From the NCBI RefSeq assembly GCF_037038585.1, contig NC_092523.1, positions 26,107,501 to 26,171,500 on the forward strand: a DNA stretch of 64,000 nucleotides, in the 5' to 3' direction. Each line of letters opens with the position of its first letter. Within the stretch, counting starts at the first letter, position 1. Both the position numbers and the translations under genes were made by a program. Positions 1 to 12,739 of this stretch are shown here, piece by piece. The notes beneath the pieces were generated by a model, which did not search any database, was not told where the DNA came from, and saw only the letters and a program-made list of their open reading frames with translations. Source of the DNA: Patagioenas fasciata (taxonomy: Eukaryota > Chordata > Aves > Columbiformes > Columbidae).

Positions 1-3000
1 TTGCAAAGACAGGTGGTACTTAATACACTGTGTATGCCCCAGTTTGCAGACTAATATACACTTAACCATCCAGGGAAGAAACAAACCCTTCTGTATTCAA
101 TCTGTGTATCAACAATAAATGGAAAAAGCAAATCATGCATACTTTTATATTAAAATCCAGGCCTATCATACCTTTGCCACACACAGCATTTATCTCAGCC
201 ATGTTCAGTAACATGTTCAGACAGACATTTTGAATGGACGTATGCAAATATTTGGAATGTAAGACTGAAATATCCAACCTTTCTTTAAAACTTGCTGTAT
301 TGTGTTAAGTCTGCTGCTGCCAGAACAGACTATATCGAGCTTAACAACTTTCTCTAAGGATCCTAAATCTTGCTATATAATGCAGAAGGTTTTTTATTGC
401 AAACAAACAACTGAAATGGCCCATTAGGACTGTTAGCCCAGAATTCTGCCTTGCCAGGTTCATTGCTTACAGTCAGGACCAGTAGTATAATGCAATTACG
501 TGGCTGTGTACTGTGCTGCATCTTAGGAAAATATATCTGATCATATGTCTGTTTTCCTCTGGTAAAAAGAGCTTGTGGACAGCTTGATGGCAGGATATGG
601 CTGGTTTTTGTGTGTGGTGATAGCCAGACTGATGGTAAGGATCGAAGACTAAACACTGTAATTGCCTGTGATTTTAGTTGTTTTTGCGTAACAGTTTGAA
701 TAATTTTTATGTCTAAGTGGCTTGTATTAGCCCATACCTATTTGATTGTTATAGTGCTCATTGGCAGGGTTTTGGCCCATTTGGGAATAATTTTTGGGGA
801 AAATATGTAGCTGGGACTGTTCCAAATAAGTAGTTCTGGCAGACTGGCAGGGGTTGTATATTTTATCCATACACCCAGAGAACACATCCTGGCCCATTTT
901 ATTTATTTATGTTGACAGTCATTTTCTCATACAGTCTTTTATAAACACCTAAAAGAAGGAGTAAGTTCTTTTTATCCTGATTGTCTTGTATTATTAGGTA
1001 AAAAACCTTGGACAAAATAATTTCCTACCATGCAGTCAAACATCCAGGAGAATGGTTCTGATGAAATCAGAGTTTAGAATGTGAGTAAGATTTCATTTGG
1101 TTACAGTTTATGTAAGAAAAAAAAATCTTGCCACAGAAACATCTTTAATTAGTACAGCAATTATTAAGATATCAAGAGCAATTTGCATCTTAGGCAGGAA
1201 ATTTCTCTTGTGCTGGGACATTTCTTCAAAAACCAACAGGAACTGAATAGAGTTGACAGAATTTATTTCCCTGGTTAAAATGTCCCATGGACAAAGCCAC
1301 TCTGAGCCTAGTGCATGACATGAGCATGGAGAAAAAGGACCAGAATACAGAGTTTGCATTATCTCTACAGCTTCTTCATTTCAGTAAGGGGCAAGAATCA
1401 TGTTTGTCCAGGATAAGTCAGAAGGTGTCTGTGTATCAGAATCTCAGCAATAACTCACGGGTTAGTTAGTCTATACTGCTAAATCAAAAAGGACTAAGCA
1501 GTATGACTGAGTCCAAAAGACCAAACAACTTGTGTTTAGACTGCTTTCTGGCTCCTTTACAGATTTGCTTTGGAGAAAACTAATGGAAGCAACCTAGAGC
1601 AGAAATAAGGAGCAAAGTAGGAGCTGGCAGTGTGGATGATCTACCACAATGGCTCAAATTCATTTTCTGAATCTTTTTTATTAACTAGTTTAAATGAGCC
1701 AGTGTCAATCTGACTACCCTGGATTTCCAGTGCAATGGGAAATGATGGCGTAGAATTAACACATTAATCTATATAATTCATATTTATGCTTTCTATCCTG
1801 GTTCCAAGTGAACATGATATCTTCAAAATAATGTTATCTCAGGACTACTAGATGACTATGTGGGATTGTAGAGAGTGGCCAAGAGTCCATGACTTCCCTA
1901 AACAGGCAGGAAAAGGATCTTTACAGACAGGTCTTCAAATTAAGATTGTCATTTCATTTTGTAAGGATGTGTTTCAGCAGCCTTGTTAATGATCCTAAGG
2001 CACAGGGATGCTGACATTTATGCCCATCTATTTCACGTAAGTCAGTAGCACAAAAGGAGCGAAATCAAGCCTCCTCATCCATGGGTTCTTGCTGTAGTTT
2101 AAAATGTAACTCAAACTCTATTTCATCTAGAAAAATATTTTTCTTTTCTGGTTGCTTTTACTTTTAGACTGATAAACACACTGAATTGTGTGGTGATTTT
2201 GTTACCTAGACAAATACCTACAAGGAACAAGTATGAAACCACTAAACTGTTTTTCACTTATGATTTTAAAACAAGATTTCACAGCAGGTCTCTAGAGGCG
2301 AGATCTAACCAAAGATTAATCTCAAGTCACCTAACTGTTTGATATTAGCCTTAGGAGTTTATTCTTCATAAAATAAAGCTCTATTTTGATACCAGATCTT
2401 AATGCTTTTACTCAAACTGATCTCAGCTGATAGCACTACTGAAAAAGCTTTTAGCAACTGACAGAAATTGAAGCACTATCTCTATTTGTGTATAACTAAT
2501 ACATATGGTAGACATCTTTTAAAGTATTTCTCAAACTAGATGGCTTGATACTCAATACTCAAATAGGGAAGAAAAACTATTCACACTGATCTCCAGAGCA
2601 GAATGAAATCAGATGACTAGTGACTGAACAAGTTAGGTTCATGAAAACAATCTTTGAATATTATGGGTTGAATATAAAGAATGCACAGAACAGATCAAAT
2701 CCAAAATGCGATACTGTATTTCTATTCACTGGATATCAATGTGCCCCTTTTAACAGTCTTTCAGAATCCGAGGAAGTCGTGATTAGATGGCATGAGTGTT
2801 CCATTTCCAAAAGAATAGATAAATGGCACGAAAGTCCCCTTAAGAGCTTAAGAAGAAACCCCCCCCACACACTATTTCTGGTTCCTAGTAAACTTCGCTG
2901 TTCTTTGAGAAATACCATTCCTGCAAGATATCATGCAATTCTATATTTGCAAATGCCAGAAAGACTCAGATGCCAACACCACTGAAAAAGTCCTTCAATA

Positions 3001-5589
3001 TGTTAAATACTTCTCCTAACTACCCTTCTTGTCACAAATATTATTCACTATTCATTTCTAATGACCTTTTTTGCACTCTTAGATTGGCTTATACTTTAAA
3101 CATGAAGAATCTTAGTGTGAGGGTCTCCAATGAAATTTTATGAGATAATTATGTAATAAATGATGAACAGAACTTACCACTACTGTTTTGCCATCATCAT
3201 CATTCTGTGCTTTACTGCTTTTGTTATTGCCACCTCTAAAGACCTTAAACAAGGCTATTGAGGCTTTGCTGAAGCTGCACTTGCTCAGATGAAAATTTTT
3301 TTTTCTTGGTGGGCTTTTGCAGTCTGAGGCCCTGGCTGAAGTAAGTGGGGTCATTTCAACCAAGTTAAGCAGACCTGTGTGTTCAGTTTTCAAGAACAAG
3401 TAGACAACAATCCAGTTTCTGGATAATTAGATATCTGGATTGTCACGAACAAACTTACTTGAAAGGTGTGGTAGGAAGTTAATGTTCCACTACACATGGA
3501 ATACAAATTATCAGATCATAATGCTCTAAATCTCCATTAAATTGAATCCCAAGAAAATTGAAGAAACCGGAAATTTAGCCAAGTTTCTTCACCCATTTAC
3601 TATGTAAGAAGTCTTAATAACTGCAGAATTCCAAAATATGTTTCAGAAATAAGTTTACTGATGATCATCTATGTTATTGATGTTGGGCTTCCCAGCTTGT
3701 TCATTCACTGGGGTTTAGTGAGAGGAAGGCTTGAACTGTACCTGGTGAGATGTCCTTATCACAACAGAATCAATGGTGAGGTTTTCCAGCACTGACAGGG
3801 ACATAATGAAACCAGATCTGTCTTCTGACCTAGCTACCACTTGTAGAGCAAGAGATGGCATCTTCAGAAGACATGAGAAACCACAGCTCATTCTTTTGGC
3901 ATAATGTAATATATTTTATTATTAACCCTGCCTTTCCCTTGAGCTACTATTTGGCCCTCCATTCAAATTTTTATCAGTTTTGAAGTGTTTAGTCTCATCT
4001 CTGGGTTGTCCACTGAACACGAAGTACCATCCTGGTAAGAGGATTAATATAAGAGGCATTTGTGTCCTTATGGCATGTATTTGATCAAGTAAAGAGGACA
4101 AAAAGATGTTTATTGTCCTACACTAAATATTTTTTTTTCATGTATCAAATGCCTATTTTAGATTATATTCTAATTAGAAGTAAAAATACTTTAGGAACAG
4201 AAATGCATTAATTTAATGGTTCACTTGGAAATGTATCATCAGTCAGAAGTTACAGTTAGAAGATAGGTCTACATGTTCTTATTTATATGCTTTTTTAAGT
4301 CATGCATGTTTGAATTTTGAATGATTATTTTCCAGTTTTATTGCTAAGTGATAAATCCCCCGATAAGCACTATGCAAAGCCAAGACAAAGAAATATTTGA
4401 TTGACACGAGTTTTATTCAATTGCACAAGCTGATGCACACAGGCGAAGATAATTAAATTTTACAGTTTACGCCTGAGGCATCTCTGATTTAAAACTGTTG
4501 TAAAATAGCCTGGTCATATGTAACAGTTAGAAGTGTATACTGCCACTATAGGATAGTAAGGTCGTTAGACTATCAAATGTTATCAATATTAGTATTTGTT
4601 CTGGGAAAAAAAAAGCTTCTTTTAAATAGAGGTCTTCATAAAAGCAAAGACAGTAGAAAATATTCTTGTGGAAGTGGGTTTTATGTAGGACTGTAGTTAA
4701 TTTGGGCAGTCAGACTTACCAAGGTTACCGTACTTTGAACTATACAATTCTGACAGCAACTTTACATTGGCCATGGACAACTACTGAAAGTTGTTACCAT
4801 CTTAACTGGGTGAATAATTGGTGTCCTGACCAAAAACAGAACCTCAGAGATGTTTTTTTCCAGCCATCTTGCAAAACCGTTTCTCCTCAGAAATCGCAGA
4901 GTACTTTTTTGATTTGAGATTCGAGATTATTAAAAACAAATAAAAAATATTTTAATTTCCATACATTTGAAAAAAAACTCATGATGGAAAAAACCATTTC
5001 TGCTCTGAAAAAAAAATATTCTAAAATAATTTTAATATATCAACACTATCAGCATTTTTTTCAGGTAACAAACAAATACAGCAGCAGATCTCAGAGGATG
5101 CACTAACTTCTTTCTTAATTTTGTGGATATGCTCATAGTGTCCTCTAAACTAATACAGTAAAAACAATCATGTCTGATGCTGTTTCATGCCTCTCAATGA
5201 ATGGATATAATTAACTGAAAGTCTTTAATGATGACTCACACAGAGTTTCTCCTTAACATCTCAGGAGGAAACACCTGGGTTGCCAAGGTGCATGAACTTA
5301 CTAAACTCCCTTTTAGGAGTATTTAGATGTTTCAATTTCACTGTTCTCACTGGAAGGCTGGTACATATTCTGCTTGTTTGGTTAGGAGGCTGCTTCTTGT
5401 TTCTACTCTAAATACATTAATAACAATTACTACCCATTAATTTTTGTATCAACTTGAACTTAACTAATTGCATGCCTGTCCTGTTGTTACCTAACTAACA
5501 CAGAGCAATGATCTTCTACTGTCCTCTCATAAAGCCAGCTCTTCCCCTGAAGAATACAACTCTCTGTACTTCTGTGTCAGTCCCTTATT
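1..5589. other. Intergenic DNA, no gene recognised
   Basis: AT-rich unique-looking sequence upstream of TMEM33. Open frames here are short (the longest is 121 codons, 2620-2985 on the plus strand) and show no domain, signal peptide or splice context that I recognise. There are no tRNA, rRNA or clear transposon signatures. By human synteny this would be part of the spacer between PHOX2B and TMEM33, but neither PHOX2B nor any other gene is visible. Confidence 0.6.
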
Positions 5590-6500
5590 CTTGAACTTAT
5601 GTCACCATAACTGTGCAGTGTGTTCTGGATGAGGTTTCATCTGTGCCACATACAATGACAATAATATTTCCCCATTTCTTCTTATTGCCTAGAGGATCAC
5701 GTTTATCCCTCACTTTGCCTATCATTTTGGCAGCTCATGTTTGTGCTGTGGTAGCCTGCTACTTTCAGCTCCACCAAGGTCACTTCCAGGTGATGCCTCT
5801 TTCCCCTAGCAGTTTTCCTGAGACCATGTGGTTATGATTTTGCATTTAATCCTACTGAATTTGATCTTGTTTCTATTATTCAGGCTCTTGAAGCCACTCA
5901 GATTTTTTTTTTTTTTGCATTCTTTTTGTCTTGAGATACCGCCTGTCTTTGCAACACTGCAGATAATGTTATCTCCATACTAATAGCTATGCCATTATGC
6001 AATTATGAGCGTAACGAACAAGAACAGTCTTGCAATTTATCTTTAAGGAACTACATTAGTAAGTACCCATCAGTCTTCCACTTCTAATCTTTGCCAGAGC
6101 CAGTTCCTTACTTACCTGTAGTTCCTCTAATACCCTTCTCATTATCCCCCAGCGGTGCCATGCAGCATCACAGCATTTTTTTTTAATTGATGAGACAGCA
6201 GAAATCTACTACATTTCATTTTTATAGAGAAACAAGTCTATTTGACACCTGTCATAAACTTATATTGACTTCTAGCTGAACTACAATGTACTAATTTTTT
6301 AATTGTTTGTTACATTGAGGAATCTCATCCATTGTGTTTATTTCCAATATATTTTCTCAAGTACACTTCATTCAGATCATGTGAGGGTGGTGGCATCAGT
6401 AGCAACCTCCCTTTCTTTTCCTCCAGCAGCCTATAATACCTCAAATTGAGGGGTTTGCCTCCTTGCTATTTCCAGACACTGGGGAAGAAACTACAGACAT
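5590..6500 (-). repeat. Ancient degenerate CR1-like LINE remnant
   Basis: Several blocks read like the antisense of an old amniote CR1 reverse-transcriptase region. They include a stretch near 5605-5640 resembling the region coding for the end of the thumb, one near 5725-5790, one near 5835-5905, and one near 6240-6290. The blocks are collinear but heavily mutated, with no open frame left. The boundaries are approximate, and the call rests on remembered sequence resemblance, so a RepeatMasker run would settle it. Confidence 0.45.
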
Positions 6501-7087
6501 CCTGCTATAGCGTATATATAATTTTTATTTTCTTATTTCACCTTTACTTGAATTCCTCTGTATAGATGACCCCACTAACCATTTAATTAATTTATTGATT
6601 AATATTCTTGCAAAATATAAAATGTTTAGAGAAATATATTTTGTTTATTCTTCAGTTTATTTAAAACCATATCCTCAGGGTTATTTTCAACAGATGGTTA
6701 TCTTACAATATTTGTATTATTTCCAAAACCAAGATCGATGTAGCAGCTCAGCTTGTTGATGCAGTACTGATAAGGAAGTTTGTGATCTGTAGCATTTCAG
6801 AATAGCTGCACTGTATGGTTACAAATAATCTGTATTCTTTCATCTGTATCTTAGAAATCAACATTTTTCATAATAATGGAATTCCTGAGAACATTTATTC
6901 TGTTATTAACCTTCCCTGTTATTTATCACTTTAATTTCTATGAATCCTTAAGAGTCATTAGCCTTCAGTACTCCTTAACAACCATGCCTGCTATTCCATC
7001 ATGTATTTGTTATCCTGACAATGGTGGATGTCACACCCATCACTAGTTATTCCGATTCCTTCATTTTTGCTGCTTAAGACCCTCACT
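6501..7087. other. Intergenic AT-rich DNA
   Basis: I see no gene and no confident repeat. The older CR1-like remnant to the left may continue into this interval, but I cannot support it. Confidence 0.5.
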
Positions 7088-7260
7088 TTTCACAGAATCA
7101 TATAAATGTTGACTGGAAGGGATCCCAGGGGCCAGGTGGTCCAACCTCCCCCTTGAAGAAGAAGCATTACCAACATGACATTGTCACCTGTGGCTTTTTC
7201 TAGACAAGTCTTGAAAATCTCCAAGGATACAGATTCCAGTACCTCTGGGAAATATACCAC
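7088..7260 (-). repeat. CR1 LINE 3'-end fragment (minus strand)
   Basis: Begins with a CACAGAATCA-type block, the reverse complement of the CR1 3' terminus. The familiar antisense CR1 tail follows: a 'GGAAGGGATC' block, 'GGTCCAACCTCCCCCTT' and a 'GAAAATCTCCAAGGAT' block near 7212-7230. Divergence is moderate, suggesting an older copy than the one at 12.7 kb. The right end is not sharp and the element may continue to about 7400. Confidence 0.75.
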
Positions 7261-10200
7261 TGTATGGAAATTATTCTCTCATTTTGTATTATTCATCTCT
7301 CATTTCTCAAGCACATTCCTGTCACTAAGCACACTACCTGCTACAACTTCTTGCGCTTCAACCTTCTCCGCATTGAAGTTTCTTTATCTATGTTAATAAC
7401 TCTATTTCTCTGGTTTTTTTTCTACTTGTGCTAAAATTAGTATGTGAATTACACCTTTCCCTTTTCGTCTTTTTTTTTTTTTTCATTTTTTTTTTTCCCA
7501 TTTTCCTTTTTATCCATTGTGCCAGTCTGAATCCTAGAATTCCCTTGGCGTGAATGACTCTTCATGGTCCAACATCTTCATGTCTTTCCTATATCACCCA
7601 TCATGAATTTACCTGTTGAGGACATCTTCTCATAGCTTCTGCCTCCCCAGTGGGATATCAAGGGAACTATATTGAGCACTGGCTGTGTTCCTTTTCCTTT
7701 AAGCATCTTTCCCAGGATATTAATCACTCACGCAGTCATCGCAATGTGAATTTTGTCATGTCAGGTGATCTTCCAGAACTATTTCCTCCTCCTGTCAGAA
7801 TTATTTTAAACTTTATGTCTCCACATTGTTTTTTGCTGCAGACAAATGACTCTGAAGGAATCACATGACAAGCTAGCCAGACTTTGTAATATGTCAGGGC
7901 TTTTAATAAAGGCCCTCTACCTAATGTCATCCATGAAGATTAAAACAAAGGTGCCAGACATCTTCTCTTACCAAAGAACTATTGTAGTGGTCTTGGACAA
8001 ACAGTAATGTAAGACAATCATATCTATGACAAAGAATTTTTTTAAATCTCTGTTTTATCTTTTGATTAGGAAAATGAGATCAAGGACATTTGCACACTTT
8101 TTGGAAGTGTGCATCTCATCAAAATTCATACCAAAAAGAACAATCATATCACCCAAATCATATCCCCAAATGCCTTCCTAAACTGCAGTGAAACTAACAG
8201 TGAGTATAGACAGTTTTCTACAGACATTCCCTGAATTCCCTATGCATCTCTTCCTGTGCCACTGACTGATACATCATTGACCAATATATTTCAGAAGCTG
8301 TCATCCATGTCAATAATCATGCTCTGTGTTTAACTCTCCATTTTACTTGTGACCTTCTCTAGATTGCCTACAATTTCCTCTTCCTAATGCCAGATACCTC
8401 TCTTGAATCTTAACCTCCCTGTATTTTAATTTTCTAATAAAGTGGCTCTGTACAAGCAACCAAAATTGCCAAAGAAGAAATGTAAGACAGTTCTTTTCTG
8501 CAAAAGTCAGAACATGGAAGAACAAGCGTCCATTACCAGCCACCACGGTCAGTATATAAATCAGAAACATTATGACTGAGTGAGAAACTTACCCTTGACT
8601 TATCAGTAGCATATCTGACTACCTGGTATCCTTGAAGATTTTTACATCTCACTAAGAATGTTTTCTGGAATACGGACAGCTTGATTTCATTCAATTTCAC
8701 GCCACTTCAGCACACAATTAGATCAGATTTAGATGGATGGATTTTACCTATGACTGTCTGGAAGGACAAATTTAATTAACCTGATTGTCTTTCTATGGAT
8801 TCTTTATCTTTTCTAAGTTTGAAACTCTTATTGATTATGACTAGCCACAAGAAAGAGTTGGATAAAACATGCATTTACTTCCTTTTTTGGCAATGATTAT
8901 AAACCTAGATTAATCAAATTATATAGAATAAAATTTTAAAAATTGAGGTATTAACTATATAAACTGGAACTCTTGGATCATTTGCCTCCTAGGTTCGGAT
9001 TGGTATGCTATGAATGAATAAACACCATTTAATAAAAATACCCACCCCCCAAAAAAAACCCAATAAAATGTCTGCAGAACATGTCAGTCCACTGTTTTTA
9101 AACAATTTAATATCAAATATAGAACATTAAAAATATTTCCACATATCCCTATCATGTAATTATCCAAGCAGTATTCTGTAACTGAATTTCTGAATGGGAT
9201 TTCATGAAGAATGAAGAAAGTTTTCAGAGTTGATGTACTGCAAAGTGCTTTTGAAAACTCAGCACCTGCAGTATGTGGTAAAAGATCCAAGAAGAATTTA
9301 TGCAATAAATAAGACCACTGGAACATACCCTGTTCAGGAAGACATGATGGATTGTGTAAAAACTGTCCAAAATCAAAAGCTTCTCTTTGAAGCTTCCTCT
9401 AATTTTAATAAGGATTTACATATATACCTGTAAAACATTTACTGCCTAGGTACACTTGTAATTATCTTGAGAGTGCAGATGATACTGACAGACACAAACA
9501 AACATCTAAAGATGCTTGTGGATGAAACTGGAGGCAGCTTTGTGGGTGCAGAGAACAAAAAATGCAGCCATCATGTTTGCTGTAGTTGTGAGAGAAGTTT
9601 TGTGTGTGAATGGGGTGGGATTCCCCATACTCTGACTGGCGCACTTATGTCAAGGGAAGTCTTTGGCTTGTGTCACCTTCAGAGAAAAGCAAAAAATTTC
9701 TTGGTGATTCATTTTCATTCAGTTTACACAGCTTGCAACCCTAATTATTTCTCTGCAAACATCTGCTTATACTGGATGACTGGCAGAAGTGTAACCGCTC
9801 TCATTAATATCTCTGCTGAAAAAGACTGGACCACAGATATAGTGTCATTAGTCTTCAGTTATTAGTGCAGTGCTGTGTCAGGTGTTACTGACACCAAAAT
9901 TTGTGGAGTTTTTGCTCAGTTCATAGGACAGTATTACAGAAAGGGAATATTTCTTTGCACATTTCTATGCACACGTACAGGTAACATTCCTTGCATCATG
10001 AACTGAGCTCGTCCTTGGGAAATCTCACAGCTTTGCGGTTTTTTCCCTTGTCCTCTTTTTATTCCCTCATTGTAGCCTGTGATTAGCAGGAGAAAAGGAG
10101 CCTTTTACTAACAACTCAGAACTGAGTTCAGCATTGATCAATACACCTCCAGATACTTCTTTGAGATTGCAAGAAAATGCTTATCGATCTTTCCTGATGT

Positions 10201-10899
10201 GGTATTTCTAATCAGGCAGTACAGGTAGTCAAAAGTTCACATCTATAATTCACTCTGGCCCTCCATTTGTTGATACGGTCTCTTGCTGCAGAATTCTAAA
10301 ATCTTCTGAACCTTCCTTGCATTTATTAAAAGGACACTTGCCCATCTTTCTCTCCATTCTTCAGTTTCCAATATTTTTAATGTCCTTACTGGGCTGAACA
10401 TTACAAATAAAATACACTGGTAAGGCTGCTCACTGGTTCAATCACATGCTAAGCCTCCGATCTTTAAAAATATATATATAGATTAATTATAGTTCTTTGT
10501 ATCATCTTAAGCTTACACTTACAGCTTCTGTGTCACTCCTCTTGATAACACATGGATATATTGAAATGTTGAAAATTACAAAACTACTGACACAGAAAGC
10601 AACTGGAAGAAATATCCTCCTATTTTGCACATCTTCAAAAAGGTTGTGGTTTCTCTTTTTCACTGCTTTCGCAGGCACTTAGTGATTAAAAGGGTCATCC
10701 TTCCAGGAAGGGTGAGTAAATGGAAACTTCAGCTACGAGGGAAAAGAAAGAAGAGCATGTTTGATATTGCTACAGACCATCGAGCAAAAATCACAAAGCA
10801 ATCTGGTAGAGAGAGACAGAAGACTTCTGTATCTTTTTCTGAAAAATGTAACAGGCGTTGACCCGATGTCCTTCATTGTTTCTTGAGATTTGGACAGGC
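7261..10899. other. Intergenic DNA, no gene recognised
   Basis: Mostly AT-rich, with T-runs near 7470-7500 and a short TA repeat near 10470. The longest open frame (9467-9865, plus strand, 132 codons) has no recognisable domain, a random-looking composition and no supporting splice or promoter context, so it is not called as a gene. Confidence 0.55.
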
Positions 10900-11450
10900 A
10901 GCTTGAGATAACCACAAACAAAAACCAAATTGTTCATTACAACTTTGCATAAAAACTTGTTTTAGCTTTGCGTTATCCACTACTGATACAAATAATGGAG
11001 CTAGTTTGGCTATGAGAAACTGCAATCCTATTGGCCTTGGAAGAATGTTCTTTTATTTGAAATAAATGAAAACTGTATGCAGATGTCAGCAACAGTATCT
11101 TCTTTCAAATCGAGAAGGACAAAATAGATAAATCATTATGTGAACCTCAAGTGCCCCATGTTGCAAGGTGGTGAACACCACATAAAAAACGCTATATCAG
11201 CTTCTGTTAAAACAATTGAGAATTGAGGCCATTGGAGACCATAAAAGATTGCATGCGTCTGATGGTGATGCTTTTAAAAAGGCAATTAAAAGATCAAATT
11301 TAAAACAATCTGTAATGCAAAATACTGGTTCTATAAAATATTTAATGTGGCTGACAACATTTATTTAATAATAACTGTTGTTTATAAAATATTTCCATGG
11401 TGTCTGTAATGAGGTTCTCAGTAGTTAATCTGAAACACCCTAAAAGCCTA
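10900..11450. other. Unique AT-rich block, possible conserved non-coding DNA
   Basis: Contains no repeat I recognise and no coding potential. It is rich in short TAAT and ATTTAA motifs of the sort homeodomain factors bind, and lacks simple-repeat character. Calling it regulatory is inference only and needs a multi-species alignment. Confidence 0.2.
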
Positions 11451-11560
11451 CTTCTTTGGATATTCAAAATGGGTTCAAATTATATATGGAGCTTCGCATA
11501 TGATTTAATCTGAAAACACACAGTGACTAAGAAAGAATGATAATGGGGGCTCATGAGTTG

Positions 11561-11634
11561 TGGATTCCATTGGGTTGGACTAGATGATCTACATGGGTCC
11601 CTTCCAACCCTAACCATTCTGTGATTCTGTGATT
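11561..11634 (+). repeat. CR1 LINE 3'-terminal stub (plus strand)
   Basis: Shows the classic sense-strand CR1 end: a 'GGTTGGACTAGATGATCT' block, then 'GGTCCCTTCCAACCC', then the terminal ATTCTGTG octamer repeats at about 11617-11632. Only about 75 bp are present, consistent with severe 5' truncation. It faces the minus-strand CR1 about 1.1 kb to the right. Confidence 0.9.
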
Positions 11635-11879
11635 TCCAGCCCACCTATGCTACTGCTTGTGTGCCTACAAGAAAATTACTAACCCTTTTGACCCAAAGTC
11701 CTCACCGAACATCTAATAGTGATGTTGTGAGCATTAGTAAACTTGCAGTGTCTGGAGAGTCTCATCCAGAGCTAAGCAAACACAAAGCATTGCTTATTTT
11801 CTTTCATATATTTCTAAATTATGTGTATTATTTTACAGACATACTAAGGTGTTTTATTTTTTTTTAATCTGAGACTTCA

Positions 11880-12540
11880 AAGTGTGTTAGTGGAAGTAGG
11901 TGTGTACATTTGTGCCCAAAAGGTCAAAATATATCTCTTTGCAACCATAATTTTTTAAATTGAGAGCTGATCCCAAGTATCGTTACTGCCAATAATTCTC
12001 TGATAGGCTTTTCAGTTTACCGGGGGGAAGTAGAGAGCTGTGTTAGTTACAATTGCATATATGTCTGTGCTGGTCGTGATGGGCTGCCACAGAGGAGAAA
12101 TAGGACTGTATTGCTAATGAGGTAGATAAGTTCTTGGCAATTACAATTACTCTTCTAAATATCTGAACTATTCATCACCAATGAAAGCAAACTGGTGCCA
12201 GAAGAATCCCCTTACAGCTGTCGGAAACTAGATCATTAATAAAACAAGAATAAATTCCTGCTCCTCTCTGCTCAATCTGCTATATTATAGCAGAGAAGAA
12301 TCGAGCAAGGGATAAGCCAATAGCTGCCACTAGATTTCTTAAGATATAATTTAATGTCTTCTCTCAAGTTAAAGTAAACAGTAGCATGGTCCAAATTGCT
12401 CAACAGGAGAAACCATATCAAACAAGATGCAACAATAAATGCAGAAAAAAAGTGAAGGGGAAAGCTTGGAAAAGAAAAACATATAAACCAAAGGAGATTT
12501 CTTGGCTGCAAAGGAACAAGTGTAATACTCCTTATTAAGT
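11880..12540. other. Unique block with clustered homeodomain-like motifs
   Basis: The sequence lies between two CR1 insertions but is itself not repeat-like. Around 12040-12160 there are several AATTAC, TAATGAG and CAATTA motifs, including a doubled CAATTACAATTAC near 12138-12150. It could be a conserved enhancer, but this is inference from motif density alone. Confidence 0.2.
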
Positions 12541-12739
12541 TTGCCAAAGCATGGTACCTCTTAAGCCATTAGCTTTTGGGAATAAATAGTGGTTTAACAT
12601 TCTATTTACTGTGAAAGATAACTTTTTCTAAAAGAAAACATAAAATTTAATGTTATGACTGACAGACAGCAAACCAGACCTTAGAAATCAATGATTTGCT
12701 TGTGTGTGTATTCAGTCCTTCCTAAACTACAAATGCTAA

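Noticed and set aside
2620-2985. 121-codon plus-strand open frame
   Set aside because: No recognisable motif, no splice or promoter context, and the codon pattern looks random in AT-rich intergenic DNA.
9467-9865. 132-codon plus-strand open frame
   Set aside because: Cys/His residues are present but not in a zinc-finger spacing; no family resemblance; likely chance.
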